The position numbers and the translations under genes were made by a program. A stretch of DNA of 64,000 nucleotides from Streptomyces sp. ICC1 (lineage in GTDB: Bacteria; Actinomycetota; Actinomycetes; Streptomycetales; Streptomycetaceae): NCBI RefSeq assembly GCF_003287935.1, contig NZ_CP030287.1, positions 7,259,063-7,323,062 of the forward strand. Direction: 5' to 3'. Positions 8,404 to 17,046 of this stretch are shown piece after piece; the stretch's first letter is position 1; each line of letters starts with the position of its first letter. The notes below the pieces were generated by a model that was not told the origin of the DNA, searched no databases, and saw only the letters and a list, made by a program, of their open reading frames with translations.

Positions 8404-8997
8404 TTGAACGCAATGTTGAAGAGCGTGTGGATCGGGCTGGCCACGGCCTTGATCGTGAGTCTGGCCGCCTTGGCCCTGCCGGACCACATCCAGATAGTCG
8501 ACGGGCGCATCCACCTGGGCGCGCCCGCACCCACGCCGTCCCCATCCACGCCGTTCCCATCCACGGCGGCGCCCACACCGGAGTCCACGTCGCCGCCCCT
8601 CACACGGGACGCCGTGGACGAGGTGATCCGGACCGCGGTCAGCGCGGCGGGCCTCGACCCGGCGCAGGGCCGCCCGACCGTCGCGGCCGGCGCCGACTCG
8701 GACAGGACGGGCTGGATGGCCGTCCGCGAGAAGGCCGCCGCACAGTCGGAGATGAACGCGATCTGCGTCGACCTGGAGCGTCAGGGCTGGACGCTGAACC
8801 CGAACGGCGACCGTCCCGACGACTCCCGCAGCTACAAGCGCGGGGGCTGGTACCTGCTGGTGAGCACGCGCGGGAAGACCCAGGCGCCGTCCACCACTTC
8901 CACCTTGACCGACTCGCAGACCTACCTGACCCTGACCGGGCTCCAGCTGAACCTTTCCGACATACCGCTCCCCGAGATCACCGTCAGCATCGGCTGA
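8404..8997 (+). CDS. Hypothetical membrane-anchored or secreted protein
   Basis: The 197-residue protein begins with one hydrophobic helix (about residues 8-25), followed by a Pro/Ser/Thr-rich linker (APAPTPSPSTPFPSTAAPTP) and a small folded domain rich in charged residues. The topology suggests an N-terminal anchor with the domain outside the cell. TTG 8404 is preferred because GGGGGAG sits 9-10 bases upstream; ATG 8413 is the alternative. I do not recognise the domain. Confidence 0.6.
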   Translation: MNAMLKSVWIGLATALIVSLAALALPDHIQIVDGRIHLGAPAPTPSPSTPFPSTAAPTPESTSPPLTRDAVDEVIRTAVSAAGLDPAQGRPTVAAGADSDRTGWMAVREKAAAQSEMNAICVDLERQGWTLNPNGDRPDDSRSYKRGGWYLLVSTRGKTQAPSTTSTLTDSQTYLTLTGLQLNLSDIPLPEITVSIG

Positions 8998-9118
8998 CGT
9001 CGTGCTCGCGGGCCAGGGCTGCGATGGACCGGCCGTCCGGGTACGCGGCGCGCGCATCGGCGATCGGCTTGCCCGTGAGGGCCGGGCGGCGGCGGCCCTT
9101 GTTGGCAATGGCAATGGC
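8998..9118 (-). pseudogene. Fragment of a helix-turn-helix (recombinase-type) protein
   Basis: On the minus strand one frame reads GRRRPALTGKPIADARAAYP then DGRSIAALAREHDVS. This is the helix-turn-helix tail common in serine-recombinase-like and related actinobacterial proteins. No start or stop belongs to it and it is wedged between two other genes. It is therefore probably a relic, consistent with the transposase remnant nearby. Confidence 0.4.
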
Positions 9119-9989
9119 CTATTGGATCAGATCGGTATGCGTGTAGCACGTCGGGCAGGAGTAGAGCTGCAGATTGTTCGCGTCGGAAACCTGGATCCCG
9201 GGCGGGTTCGCCACGTTGTCGCTGTCAATCACGGCGATGGCCTGGTCCTCGTACGGGACCCAGCCCCTTCTGTAGTCGCGAGATTCGTTCGAGGCGATGG
9301 TCAGCAGCGGGTTCATCGCCGCGCCACAGTTGATGCAGAACCGGGCGATGGGATCGGTGAGGCCCCACGGCGGCCAGCCGCCGACCTTCCAGCCGGGGGC
9401 AACGGACAGCTCGTCCATGTAGAACTCCTGCGGGGCGGGCTCGTAGGAATCGTCCATCGCGACGCCGGCCGCCTGCCACGCGCTCCAGTCGCTCAGCTGC
9501 CGCTGCAACTCCTCGTCCAACTCAAGGAAGTTGGGGTACTCGGTGACTTGCTCCGGTGCGAGCACGCACGGCTCCGGCGCGTAGCCGTACTGCGCCTCGG
9601 ACGGTGTGGTCGGCGAGGCGAGGACATGGGTGACGTCGGCGGCGGTTCGCCAGAACAGTTCGGTCGGAGGCTTGTGTTCCGGCGGGTGCTCCGAGGGGCA
9701 CCACAGCACCTGGAGCAGGTCTGTCCGTCCGGGCGGCCGTAGCTGGGGAACGTCGCGCACGTACAGCTGGGCCACCGGCAGGAGGGGGGAGACCGGACCC
9801 TCGTGCGTCGCAGTACAGCCATGGCTGCTCACTGGGCCACAGCAGCGGCCCACCGGCCGAGCTGTCGTACGGCGAAGGAGAACCGGGGCGGGGATGCAGC
9901 CGGGTCGTCGTGCGTGCCAGCGGGGCCAGCCGGGGGAAGGCCGCGGCCACGTCGAACGGCCGTGGTGGGGTGGTACGGATGACGTTCAC
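9119..9989 (-). pseudogene. Conserved hypothetical protein (DUF1963/YwqG-like), frameshifted
   Basis: The N-terminal part starts at GTG 9989 and reads MNVIRTTPPRPFDVAAAFPR through GGPLLWPSEQPWLYCD. At about 9800-9815 the frame changes by one base and continues as THEGPVSPLLPVAQLYVRDV to the stop at 9119. Later features include CINCG and YSCPTC, a possible zinc-binding pair. Proteins of this type in Streptomyces are longer between the two pieces, so an internal deletion may accompany the frameshift. Function is unknown. Either a pseudogene or a sequence error. Confidence 0.6.
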
Positions 9990-10084
9990 GACGCAGATCC
10001 TGCCAACAGCCTCTGACAATCGGCGTACGGCGGGATCACCCGTGGCCCCGCCCTTCGCGAGCACCGACGCGGGCCGCGGTGGCG

Positions 10085-10522
10085 TCAGGCGGGCTGCGTG
10101 GCGGGCGTTGCCGGAGCGGCCGCGGCCACGGTCACGGCCTTGCGGGTCTCTCGCATGATGAGCAGGCCGTTGACCACCATCAGCGTCGCGGTCAGGCCGT
10201 GGACGCCGAGCGCGGTGGCCGCGGAGCCGTGGTGGGCCAGCACATTGGTCATGTCGCCGTACGCGGCGAGGGCCTCCACCAGCAGCACCCAGCCCAGCGC
10301 CCGGCGGTGACCCGTCGCCAGCAGGATGCCCAGGACCAGGGCCAGGACGATGTCGCGGATTCCCTTGACGATCAGGAAGCCGTCGCCGTCGCCGGACGGC
10401 CAGCTCGGGAGGCCGTAGCCCGGTGCCATCGTCTCCGGGCTCAGGATGTACTCCGTCCCGAACCAGAGGATGAAGAGGATGAAGGTGGCGGCCAGGACGG
10501 TGTTGATCTTCTTCAGCGACAC
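10085..10522 (-). CDS. Small membrane protein (DUF4267-like)
   Basis: The 145-residue protein has four predicted membrane helices: about residues 7-24, 52-70, 76-94 and 103-122. A polar patch with GYGLPSWPSGDGDGF lies between helix 1 and helix 2, which fits DUF4267-type small membrane proteins. GTG 10522 is chosen for the AAGGAG upstream. It sits 137 bases downstream of another small membrane protein gene on the same strand. Both are probably transcribed from the region bearing the TetR-type palindromes. Function is unknown. Confidence 0.7.
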   Translation of the reverse strand: MSLKKINTVLAATFILFILWFGTEYILSPETMAPGYGLPSWPSGDGDGFLIVKGIRDIVLALVLGILLATGHRRALGWVLLVEALAAYGDMTNVLAHHGSAATALGVHGLTATLMVVNGLLIMRETRKAVTVAAAAPATPATQPA

Positions 10523-10659
10523 TGTTCTTCTCCTTGCGAGTCTCGTCAGAGTGGTGAGCTTGGTGAGCGTGGAGCTTGCCGAGTCGTGTGGGGCCTGATC
10601 AGGCCGCGCGGAGGCGGCCGACATGGCCGGCGCGGCCCGCGCGGTGTCGGCCCGCGAGA

Positions 10660-11106
10660 TCAGGCGAGGGCGGCGACGAGCAGGGTGAAGGCGGCGACGA
10701 TGACGGCGACGCGGGCGTAGTGGAAGCGTTCCCAGCGGTGTACCTGCTTCTTCCAGTCCGCGGGCCGGTTCTCGGGGGTCCACGTCTTGTTCCGGTTGTT
10801 GATCGGGACGAGCAGCAGGAGCGACATGACCACGCTGAGGAGCAGCAGCGCGCCGGCGGTGACGACGAGGCCCGTGCCGTGGTGGTGCCATCCGGCTATG
10901 GCCCAGGCCGCGACGAGGGCGAGCGAGCCGATGTACCAGACCGGCATCACGGCGCCGAGCATCCGGCCCCCGTGGGCGTGGCCGAGTTGGCCGCTGTCCT
11001 CCGGGAGGGCGTTGAGAATCGGGTTCATGACGAAGGCGACGGAGAACTCCACCCCCACCATCACTCCGACGACCACGGTGGTGACGACCTCGAGTGCGTT
11101 GAGCAT
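10660..11106 (-). CDS. DUF1772 family membrane protein
   Basis: The 148-residue protein has four hydrophobic helices, with a conserved-looking SVAFVMNPIL in the first loop, the middle motif VPINNRNKTW and a final HYARVAVIVAAFTLL helix. These match the DUF1772 (anthrone-oxygenase-like) membrane family. The family includes putative oxygenases, but many members have no known activity. ATG 11106 is the first gene of a minus-strand pair and faces a divergent TetR gene 90 bases away with palindromes between them. It is probably the principal target of that regulator. Confidence 0.75.
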   Translation of the reverse strand: MLNALEVVTTVVVGVMVGVEFSVAFVMNPILNALPEDSGQLGHAHGGRMLGAVMPVWYIGSLALVAAWAIAGWHHHGTGLVVTAGALLLLSVVMSLLLLVPINNRNKTWTPENRPADWKKQVHRWERFHYARVAVIVAAFTLLVAALA

Positions 11107-11123
11107 GATGACCCTCTCGATAT

Positions 11124-11187
11124 CTAGCGTTGCTAGGTGATGGGGCAACGCTAGTACTACTGCCGCTTGATTGTCTAGCGGTGCTAG
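11124..11187. promoter_or_regulatory. Palindromic operator cluster in divergent TetR / DUF1772 promoter
   Basis: Two near-identical palindromes, CTAGCGTTGCTAG (11124-11136) and CTAGCGGTGCTAG (11175-11187), are 51 bases apart. A half-site in the opposite orientation, GCAACGCTAG, lies at 11145-11154 between them. The second palindrome is 9 bases before the TetR start codon and the first is 17 bases from the DUF1772 start codon. Short, highly similar palindromes between a TetR gene and a divergent membrane gene are the classical arrangement for autorepression. Confidence 0.75.
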
Positions 11188-11196
11188 GATCGAATC

Positions 11197-11775
11197 ATGT
11201 CGGTACAGGAACGCAAGCAGCGCGAACGGGCGGAGCGCGAACGCCTCATCGTGGCGACGGCCCGCGAACTCGCCGAGCAGCAGGGCTGGGACGCGGTCAC
11301 CACCCGTCGGCTCGCCGAGCGCATCGAGTACAGCCAGCCCGTCCTCTACAGCCACTTCCGCGGCAAACGGGAGATCATCGGTGCCGTCGCCCTGGAGGGC
11401 GCCGCCGAGCTGGCCGCGGCGGTGCGCGCCGCGACCGCCGCGGCGGACGGCCCGCGCGAGCGGGTGTACGCCCTGGCCCGCGCCTACCTCGACTTCGCCG
11501 CACGCAACCCGGCGGTCTACGACGCCATCTTCCAGCTCGACGGCGGTCTCCCGTATGCACGGGAGGACACCCCGGAACCCCTCAAGGACGCGTTCGCCGC
11601 GCTGCTGGGGTGCCTCGGCGAGGTCGCCGGGGACGGCGTCGACCCGGGGCTGTTCACCGAGACGTTCTGGGCGGCCCTGCACGGGCTGGCCACTTTGACC
11701 AGGTCCGGACGACTGCCGCCGGAGCACACCGGGCAGCGGGTGGAACTGCTGGTGGACCGGCTCTCCATGGTCTGA
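11197..11775 (+). CDS. TetR family transcriptional repressor
   Basis: The 192-residue protein has an N-terminal TetR helix-turn-helix: RLAERIEYSQPVLYSHFRGK contains the recognition helix. An all-helical C-terminal ligand domain with the PAVYDAIFQ and FWAALHGLATL segments resembles the WHG-type TetR C-domain. It should bind the CTAGCGnTGCTAG palindromes upstream and repress itself and the divergent DUF1772/DUF4267 genes. The inducer is unknown. The start is ATG 11197. Confidence 0.85.
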   Translation: MSVQERKQRERAERERLIVATARELAEQQGWDAVTTRRLAERIEYSQPVLYSHFRGKREIIGAVALEGAAELAAAVRAATAAADGPRERVYALARAYLDFAARNPAVYDAIFQLDGGLPYAREDTPEPLKDAFAALLGCLGEVAGDGVDPGLFTETFWAALHGLATLTRSGRLPPEHTGQRVELLVDRLSMV

Positions 11776-11940
11776 CGCACCGTTCCGGCGGGCACGGGGC
11801 CGGGGTTTTCGGGCCCGGCTGCCCCTGCCCGCCCGCGGCATAGCGTCCGGTCGCTCGCGCCCACACGGCACGGCCGGCCCTCGCGGCCTGACATCCGCAG
11901 GAGGTCGTACGCGCGGACCTGTCCGGTCACCAGAGACCCG

Positions 11941-11964
11941 GTGAGCCGGTGAGCCGGTGAGCGG
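11941..11964. repeat. Three 8-bp tandem repeats
   Basis: GTGAGCCG is repeated twice exactly and a third time as GTGAGCGG, in the gap between the TetR gene and the convergent flavoprotein gene. No function is suggested by position. Confidence 0.5.
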
Positions 11965-11997
11965 GTGACCCGCAGCATGTCAGGCCCGTGCAGCCCG

Positions 11998-12660
11998 TTA
12001 CTCGTACCGGTACTTCAGCGAGTCCGCCTCCGCCTGCTCGATGTCGGCGAGCGTCAGTTCCGGCATCCGCAGCTGGGCCAGCGTCACCTCGGCCGAGGCC
12101 GGCTGGGCGTCCGCCGGCAGCCACTGCTCCGGCTTCCAGGCCCCGCTGCGCAGGAGCGACTTGGGGCAGTGCGGGTAGACCTCCTCGACCCCCACCACCA
12201 GCGCACTGGCCGGCGGCTTGCCCACGGCGGTCAGCTGCGACAGCAGCTCCGGGCGGGTGGAGACGCAGGCCCGGCCGTTCACCCGGAGCGTCGTGGTGCG
12301 TCCCGGGATGACGAAGAGCAGCCCGGCCCGTCCGGTGGCGATGACGTTCTGCAGGGTGTCCAGACGCTTGTTGCCGGTCGCGTCCGGTATCGCCACGGTC
12401 CGTGCGTCCAAGACGGCGACGAACCCGGCGGGGCCGCCGCGCGGGGAGACGTCGCAGTTGCCCTCGGCGTCCGCGCTGGCGACCAGGACCAGGGACGAGC
12501 AGGCGATCAGCCGCTGGGTCTGCTCGGTGAGTTCGGTCATCTGCTTGCGCACGGCCGCGTCGCCGGGGAGTGCGTAGGCCCGGCGCAGCGCCTCCTGGTC
12601 GGATACGGCGTCGAGGCGGAGCGAGTCGAAGGCACTGCCGGCAAGGGGTGGTGGCGTCAT
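11998..12660 (-). CDS. Pyridoxamine 5'-phosphate oxidase-fold FMN flavoprotein
   Basis: The 220-residue protein has the split beta-barrel of the PPOX family. It contains LVASADAEGNCDVSPRGG, TVAIPDATGNKRLDTLQNVI (FMN phosphate contacts) and GRAGLLFVIPGRTTTLRVNG. The closing region PHCPKSLLRSGAWKPEQW marks the MSMEG_1061-like subgroup. Such proteins bind FMN or F420 and reduce or oxidise small substrates; the substrate here is unknown. The start is ATG 12660. No operon partner is apparent. Confidence 0.8.
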   Translation of the reverse strand: MTPPPLAGSAFDSLRLDAVSDQEALRRAYALPGDAAVRKQMTELTEQTQRLIACSSLVLVASADAEGNCDVSPRGGPAGFVAVLDARTVAIPDATGNKRLDTLQNVIATGRAGLLFVIPGRTTTLRVNGRACVSTRPELLSQLTAVGKPPASALVVGVEEVYPHCPKSLLRSGAWKPEQWLPADAQPASAEVTLAQLRMPELTLADIEQAEADSLKYRYE

Positions 12661-12909
12661 GTCTCCGACCCTAGTGCGCCGACTTGCGATTGATCTTCAT
12701 CGCGCTCGGACCGAGCGGAGTCGGGCGGGGGAGCGGGCGCGATCCGCGCCACCGGCCGCTGCCGAGCGGGACGCTGACGGGTCCTCGGACCGAGCGGCCA
12801 CGGAGACGGCGGGCGCCCTCGCCTTACACCGGGCAAGTTATGTGCAACAGACTGCAGCCCACCCACTCGCCCGAGGGCGCAAGGCCCACGGGGAAGATCC
12901 GTCGCTCGT

Positions 12910-13172
12910 CGAACGCTGGTCCTGCACGAGCAGACGGTCCGGCTGGGCCTGGCCAACCGCAGGCTCGCGAGTTCCGCGACGCGTATCGCGGTGTCCTCCC
13001 AGTCCTCGCTGGCGCTGCTGCCCGCCGAGGTGCGCGGGCGCACGGTCGTCACCGGGAACCCCGGGCGGCCCGAAGTGCTCGCCCGGCACCCCGGCAAGGC
13101 CGTCGAAGCGCTGAACCCGTACGGGTTCGACCGGCGGCTGCCGACCGTCTACGTCACTGGCGCCTGCGAGCC
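12910..13172 (+). pseudogene. MurG-like glycosyltransferase fragment
   Basis: One plus-strand frame reads LVLHEQTVRLGLANRRLASS, then ATRIAVSSQSSLALLP, RTVVTGNPGRPEVL and RRLPTVYVTG. This is the middle of a MurG/UDP-GlcNAc transferase-like protein: the HEQ region, the TGNP motif and the start of the second Rossmann domain. Neither the N-terminal nor the donor-binding C-terminal half is present. After VYVTG the similarity stops abruptly. It is a gene relic, or a piece created by a rearrangement at about 13165. Confidence 0.6.
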
Positions 13173-13386
13173 GTTGACGGCGACGCCGAGCTCTACATCG
13201 AGGTCGAGTCCGGCGACGCGCGGTGGCCGGCACGGTGCCCGGCCATCGCCTCCCATCAGGTCGAGGAAGCCGGCTTCCTGGTGGAACCGGCGCGGGGGTA
13301 CGACGCGAACGACGTGCTCCGGTCCGCGATCGAGCACGGCCGCGTGCGCCACATGCGGTGGCGCCGCCCCACCGGCAGCCGATTGC
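13173..13386 (+). pseudogene. Unidentified C-terminal gene fragment
   Basis: A second frame, starting where the MurG-like fragment ends, gives VDGDAELYIEVESGDARWP, then SHQVEEAGFLVEPARGYDAN and DVLRSAIEHGRVRHMRW. It has protein-like composition and codon bias but no start codon, and I do not recognise it. From 13387 to 13622 I see only low-complexity GC-rich sequence without a credible gene. Confidence 0.35.
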
Positions 13387-13622
13387 CACCCCGGACCCGG
13401 GACTCTCAACCGCCTGGTCGAGGCGGCTCCCTGGTACCGGTCCCGGCTCGGGACCGACGGGGTCCCGGCCATGGGGCTCCGTCCGGAGGTCCGTCCCCGG
13501 GACGTTCCCTTCCTTCCGGCCGGGGCTGCGGCGCCTCTCGTTCCCGGCCGACGCCGGCGCCTTCGCCCGCGCGCCTTCGTCCCTGGCGCCTTCGCCCTGG
13601 CGTCGGCCCGCTGCCGGGCTTC

Positions 13623-16365
13623 TCAGGGGGCTCCGCGGCGCGTCGGGCGGACGAGCCACCGCCAGGGTGGGCGGTGTCGGCGGATCTCCCGGCGCACCGC
13701 GCTCGCCCTCTCCGCCACACCCGTCTCCTCGTGGAACCGCGCCAGGAGCCCGAGGGTGCGGACCACGTCCTCGCGGTACGAGCCGGGGTCGTCATCCGCC
13801 GCCATGAGGTCCGCCCGGGGCACGTCGCTCACGTCGCTCACGTCGGGCGGTGGTCGCATGCGGCTGCGCAGCTCGTCGGCCTCGGCGCGGACCGCACGTG
13901 CCTCCGCGGCGCGGCCCTTCGCTTCCAGGGCGCCGGCGTGGGTCCGCAGGGACTGTTCCAGCGAGGGGGCCAGCGCGTCCGGGTTCGCCCCGGCACGATG
14001 CCGGTTGATCTTGACCGCCCGGGTGCTCGCGTCGAGGGCCCGGCTGCGCCAGTCGGTACCGACGGGGAGGGCGTGGCGCCAGGTGAGCAGGAGGCCGGAG
14101 AGGTTGGACAGGGCCAGTGCGTAAGTCCCGGGATGGTCGGGATCGTTGGGATCGTTGGGCGGGTCGCCGACGGCCGTCCGGGGCCCGAGGAGGTGCACCG
14201 CTCCCTCCGTCGCCGCGACCGCGGCGCCTCCGCGCCCTGAAGCGGAGAGGTCGGCGCCGATGTTGAGGAGGGTCGCGCCGAGGTCGTTGCGGTGCCGCTC
14301 GGTGTCCTGCTCGGCGAGCAGGACGAGCACGTCGAGCGCCGTGGCATGGGCGCGGAACCCGTCCGCCCACCGCCCGGCGGTGGCGAGGGCCTGCCCGTGG
14401 TCGCAGAGGGCGAGGGCGTACCGGGCCTGTCGGCCGTCGGGGCCGAGTCCGGCGGACCGGCCCTGCGGGTCGGAATCGGCCAGGAGGCGCTCGAAGTGCA
14501 CGGCCCGCCCCGCCGCTTCGACGGCCGCCTGCGGCCGGCCCAGACTCGTGTGGCTGGTGAACAGGTTGGCGTACGCCACGCCCAGGTGCGCGGTCTGCGA
14601 GCCGGGCCGCTCGGCCTCCAATCGCTCCAGGAGCGCGACGACCCGCACCGTCGAGTGGTGAGCTCCTCGTACCGCCCGGCGCCGCGCAGGGCGTTCGCCA
14701 GCTGGACGTGGACGAAGGCGTGCCGGTCCGGGTCGTCCGTGGCCGCCAGCCAGTGCCGGGCGAGCCGTTCCACCAGGACCGCGCGGGCCGGGTCGAGGTC
14801 GGGGTGCTCGCGTTCGGGCAGACGGGCCTCGATCGCCTCGAGGAGCCCCATGTCGATGTCGTCGAGCGCGGCGACCGCGCCGAGTGCCCGTCCGCCGGCG
14901 GCGACGGCGAGCCACGGTGCCCGCCGCAGCAGCGGGTACAGGTGGTCGTGGCGCATGTGCCGCCAGCGTTCGGCGGACGCGGCCAGGAAGATCAGCGCGC
15001 GGGGCGTCCACGACGCCGGCCGCCCGTCGCCGCCGGGCAGCAGGAGGCGGCCGAGCGCCTCCGGGGCCCAGGAGGACGGCGGGTAGACGCTCTGCGCGCG
15101 GTGGCCGGGAAGGGTGAGGGCGAGGAAGTCCTCGGCGAGCCGGTCGGGCAGCAAGGGTTCGAGGACGGCAGCGGGCCCGGATCCGGAGGGCCCGGATCCG
15201 GAGGGCGGGTAGCAGACGCCGTGGTCGGCGAGGACGCGCTCGGCGGGGTGCGGTGCGGCGGGCGGGCTTCCGGTCACCCGGTCGACGACGCTGCGGCCGG
15301 TCGCCCGGTGCACGGTCCCCGTCAGAGCGGCCGCGAACACGGCGCGGTTCATCACCTGCGGCGGGGTCGTGTACGTGCGCCCCGCGGCGGCCGCCGCGCG
15401 GCCCGCGTCCTGGGTGTGGATCCGGGCCCAGTGGGCCTGTTCGCGGTTGAGGAGGTACGTGACCAGGCCGACGGCGTCGGTGGGCGCGGGCGGCCGTGGA
15501 GGTGGGCGTCCACGGCGACCAGGGCGGCCATGTGGACGGCCAGCGTCAGCCCGAACTCCGGCCCGTCCAGGGAAACCGGCGGGGCAACCCGTAACGGCGC
15601 GGGCACCCGTAACGGCGGGGGAACCCGTGAACCGTCCGGCGCGCCCGGGGCGGCTCCGAGGCAGGCCGCGAAGGTGTCAAGGGCGGCCTCGAACATCCCG
15701 GCCCGTTCGCCGCCGCGCTCCGGCAGGGGCTCCAGGGCCTGGACGGAGGTGGCCGCCTGGGAGTCGTGCAGGGCGGCCTGCACGGCCGGCCACTGGTCCG
15801 TGCCCCGGGCCACCAGCAGCACCCGGGTCGGCCGGTCGAGGCGGTGGAGCAGCCGGTTGCTCAGCAGCCAGGTGAGGTGGGGGAGCGGCCAGTGGTCGGC
15901 GTAGTCGACGACCAGCAGCACCCCGGCGGCGCCCACGGCCCGCAGGTCGCCGCCGGCGCCGCCCGGGAGCACGTTGCCGGGGGCGTGCACGGTCCTGACG
16001 ACCTTCCACCCTTCGGCGACGCTGTCCCGGGCGAACGCCGCCGCGAGGCGGCTCTTGCCCTGGCCGCCGGGCCCGTGCAGCCAGCGGACGGCGAGCCGTC
16101 GGCCGGTGGCGCCGCGCCACGCGCGGAGCTCGGCGAGCTCGTCGGCGCGGCCGGTGAAGGGGACGATCTCGTGCCGGGCGCTGAGCAGGCGGCTGGGCAG
16201 CTCCCGCAGCCATTCCGGGTCCGACTCGGGCGGGGGGAGCCACTCCTCCAGGACGTAGGAGGGCAGCCCGTCCGCGTACACGTGGAGGTCGGCCCCGACC
16301 ACGCCGTACGCGAAGCCCCCTTCCGCGGTGACGTGCTGACGCGCCGACGGGTCGGGCTCGCTCAT
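13623..16365 (-). pseudogene. NLR-like STAND NTPase with TPR-type repeats and N-terminal amyloid-like motif; two frameshifts
   Basis: The gene starts at ATG 16365. Its first 30 residues hold the motif HVTAEGGFAYGVVGADLHVY. A P-loop NTPase domain follows, with Walker A GPGGQGKS (residues 98-105) and Walker B VLLVVDYAD. Long helical repeats resembling TPRs fill the C-terminal half (AYANLFTSHTSLGRPQAAVE, NDLGATLLNIGADLS). One missing base at about 15485-15497 and another at about 14660-14667 break the frame; restoring them gives one protein of roughly 910 residues. The upstream small gene overlaps its start (ATGA) and carries the same motif. This pairing suggests a nucleotide-driven receptor that templates a partner effector. 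Either decayed or affected by sequencing errors. Confidence 0.7.
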
Positions 16366-16808
16366 GCGGGGGCGGGGTATTCGCCGGCGGCCGGCCGGTG
16401 ATGGTGCACGTGCACGCTGCTGCCGGGTCCCTGGGCGCCGAAGGCGGCGCCGCCGGCGTGCGCGGTGATGTGCTGCGACCACTGTTGGGCGGCCGGGGGC
16501 ACGGAGACCTCCTCGATCAGGGCGCGCAGCTCGTCCGCGGCCTCCGGGTGTTCGCGGAGCAGGGCGCCGATCCGGCGCGCCCAGGGGCGTACGAGGTCTT
16601 CGCGTACGCCGTCGGTGTCCTCGCCCTCGCCCGCGATCAGTTCCGCATCGCCGTCCAACTGGGCCGCCAGCGCGGTGGACCGCTCGTCGCCACGGCGGCG
16701 GAAGAGCTCGACGACGCGCTCCCGGGTGCCGTCCCAGGCGCTGGTGGCCATGGCCGCCACGACGGTCGTCGCCCCCGTCATGGCCAGCACGGTCATCGGA
16801 TCCGACAC
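16362..16808 (-). CDS. Small helical protein with C-terminal amyloid-like signalling motif (putative NLR effector)
   Basis: The 148-residue protein starts at GTG 16808. An N-terminal hydrophobic Ala/Val helix (residues 6-25) is followed by charged helices (RERVVELFRRRG; LREHPEAADELRALIEEV). A short linker leads to the tail motif HITAHAGGAAFGAQGPGSSV then HVHHH (residues 113-137). The same pattern, H-[IV]-T-A, Gly, A-[FY]-G, [VL]-H-V, occurs at the N-terminus of the downstream NTPase. Small Streptomyces proteins of this build pair with NLR-like NTPases and are thought to act at the membrane in cell-death signalling. That function is inferred from architecture, not shown. Confidence 0.65.
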   Translation of the reverse strand: MSDPMTVLAMTGATTVVAAMATSAWDGTRERVVELFRRRGDERSTALAAQLDGDAELIAGEGEDTDGVREDLVRPWARRIGALLREHPEAADELRALIEEVSVPPAAQQWSQHITAHAGGAAFGAQGPGSSVHVHHHRPAAGEYPAPA

Positions 16809-17046
16809 GGAACCCCTTTCCGGGCGTCGTCGGGTGACGTCATGCCGGGGAGGGTACCGACGCCGTCGCGTTCCCGTCTGATGTGACCGGGGGACGCAGC
16901 CCGAACGGGTGGCGCGGACCGCTCGGCCTCATCGGCCTCGCCGGTCTTCTGCGTGGCTGGGGGCCGGGGGCCGGGGGACCCGGGGGAGAGGTGAATAGGA
17001 GACGGGAGAGGGGGGGGCCAGTGCCGCCGGCTCGGCGGGGGCGGGG

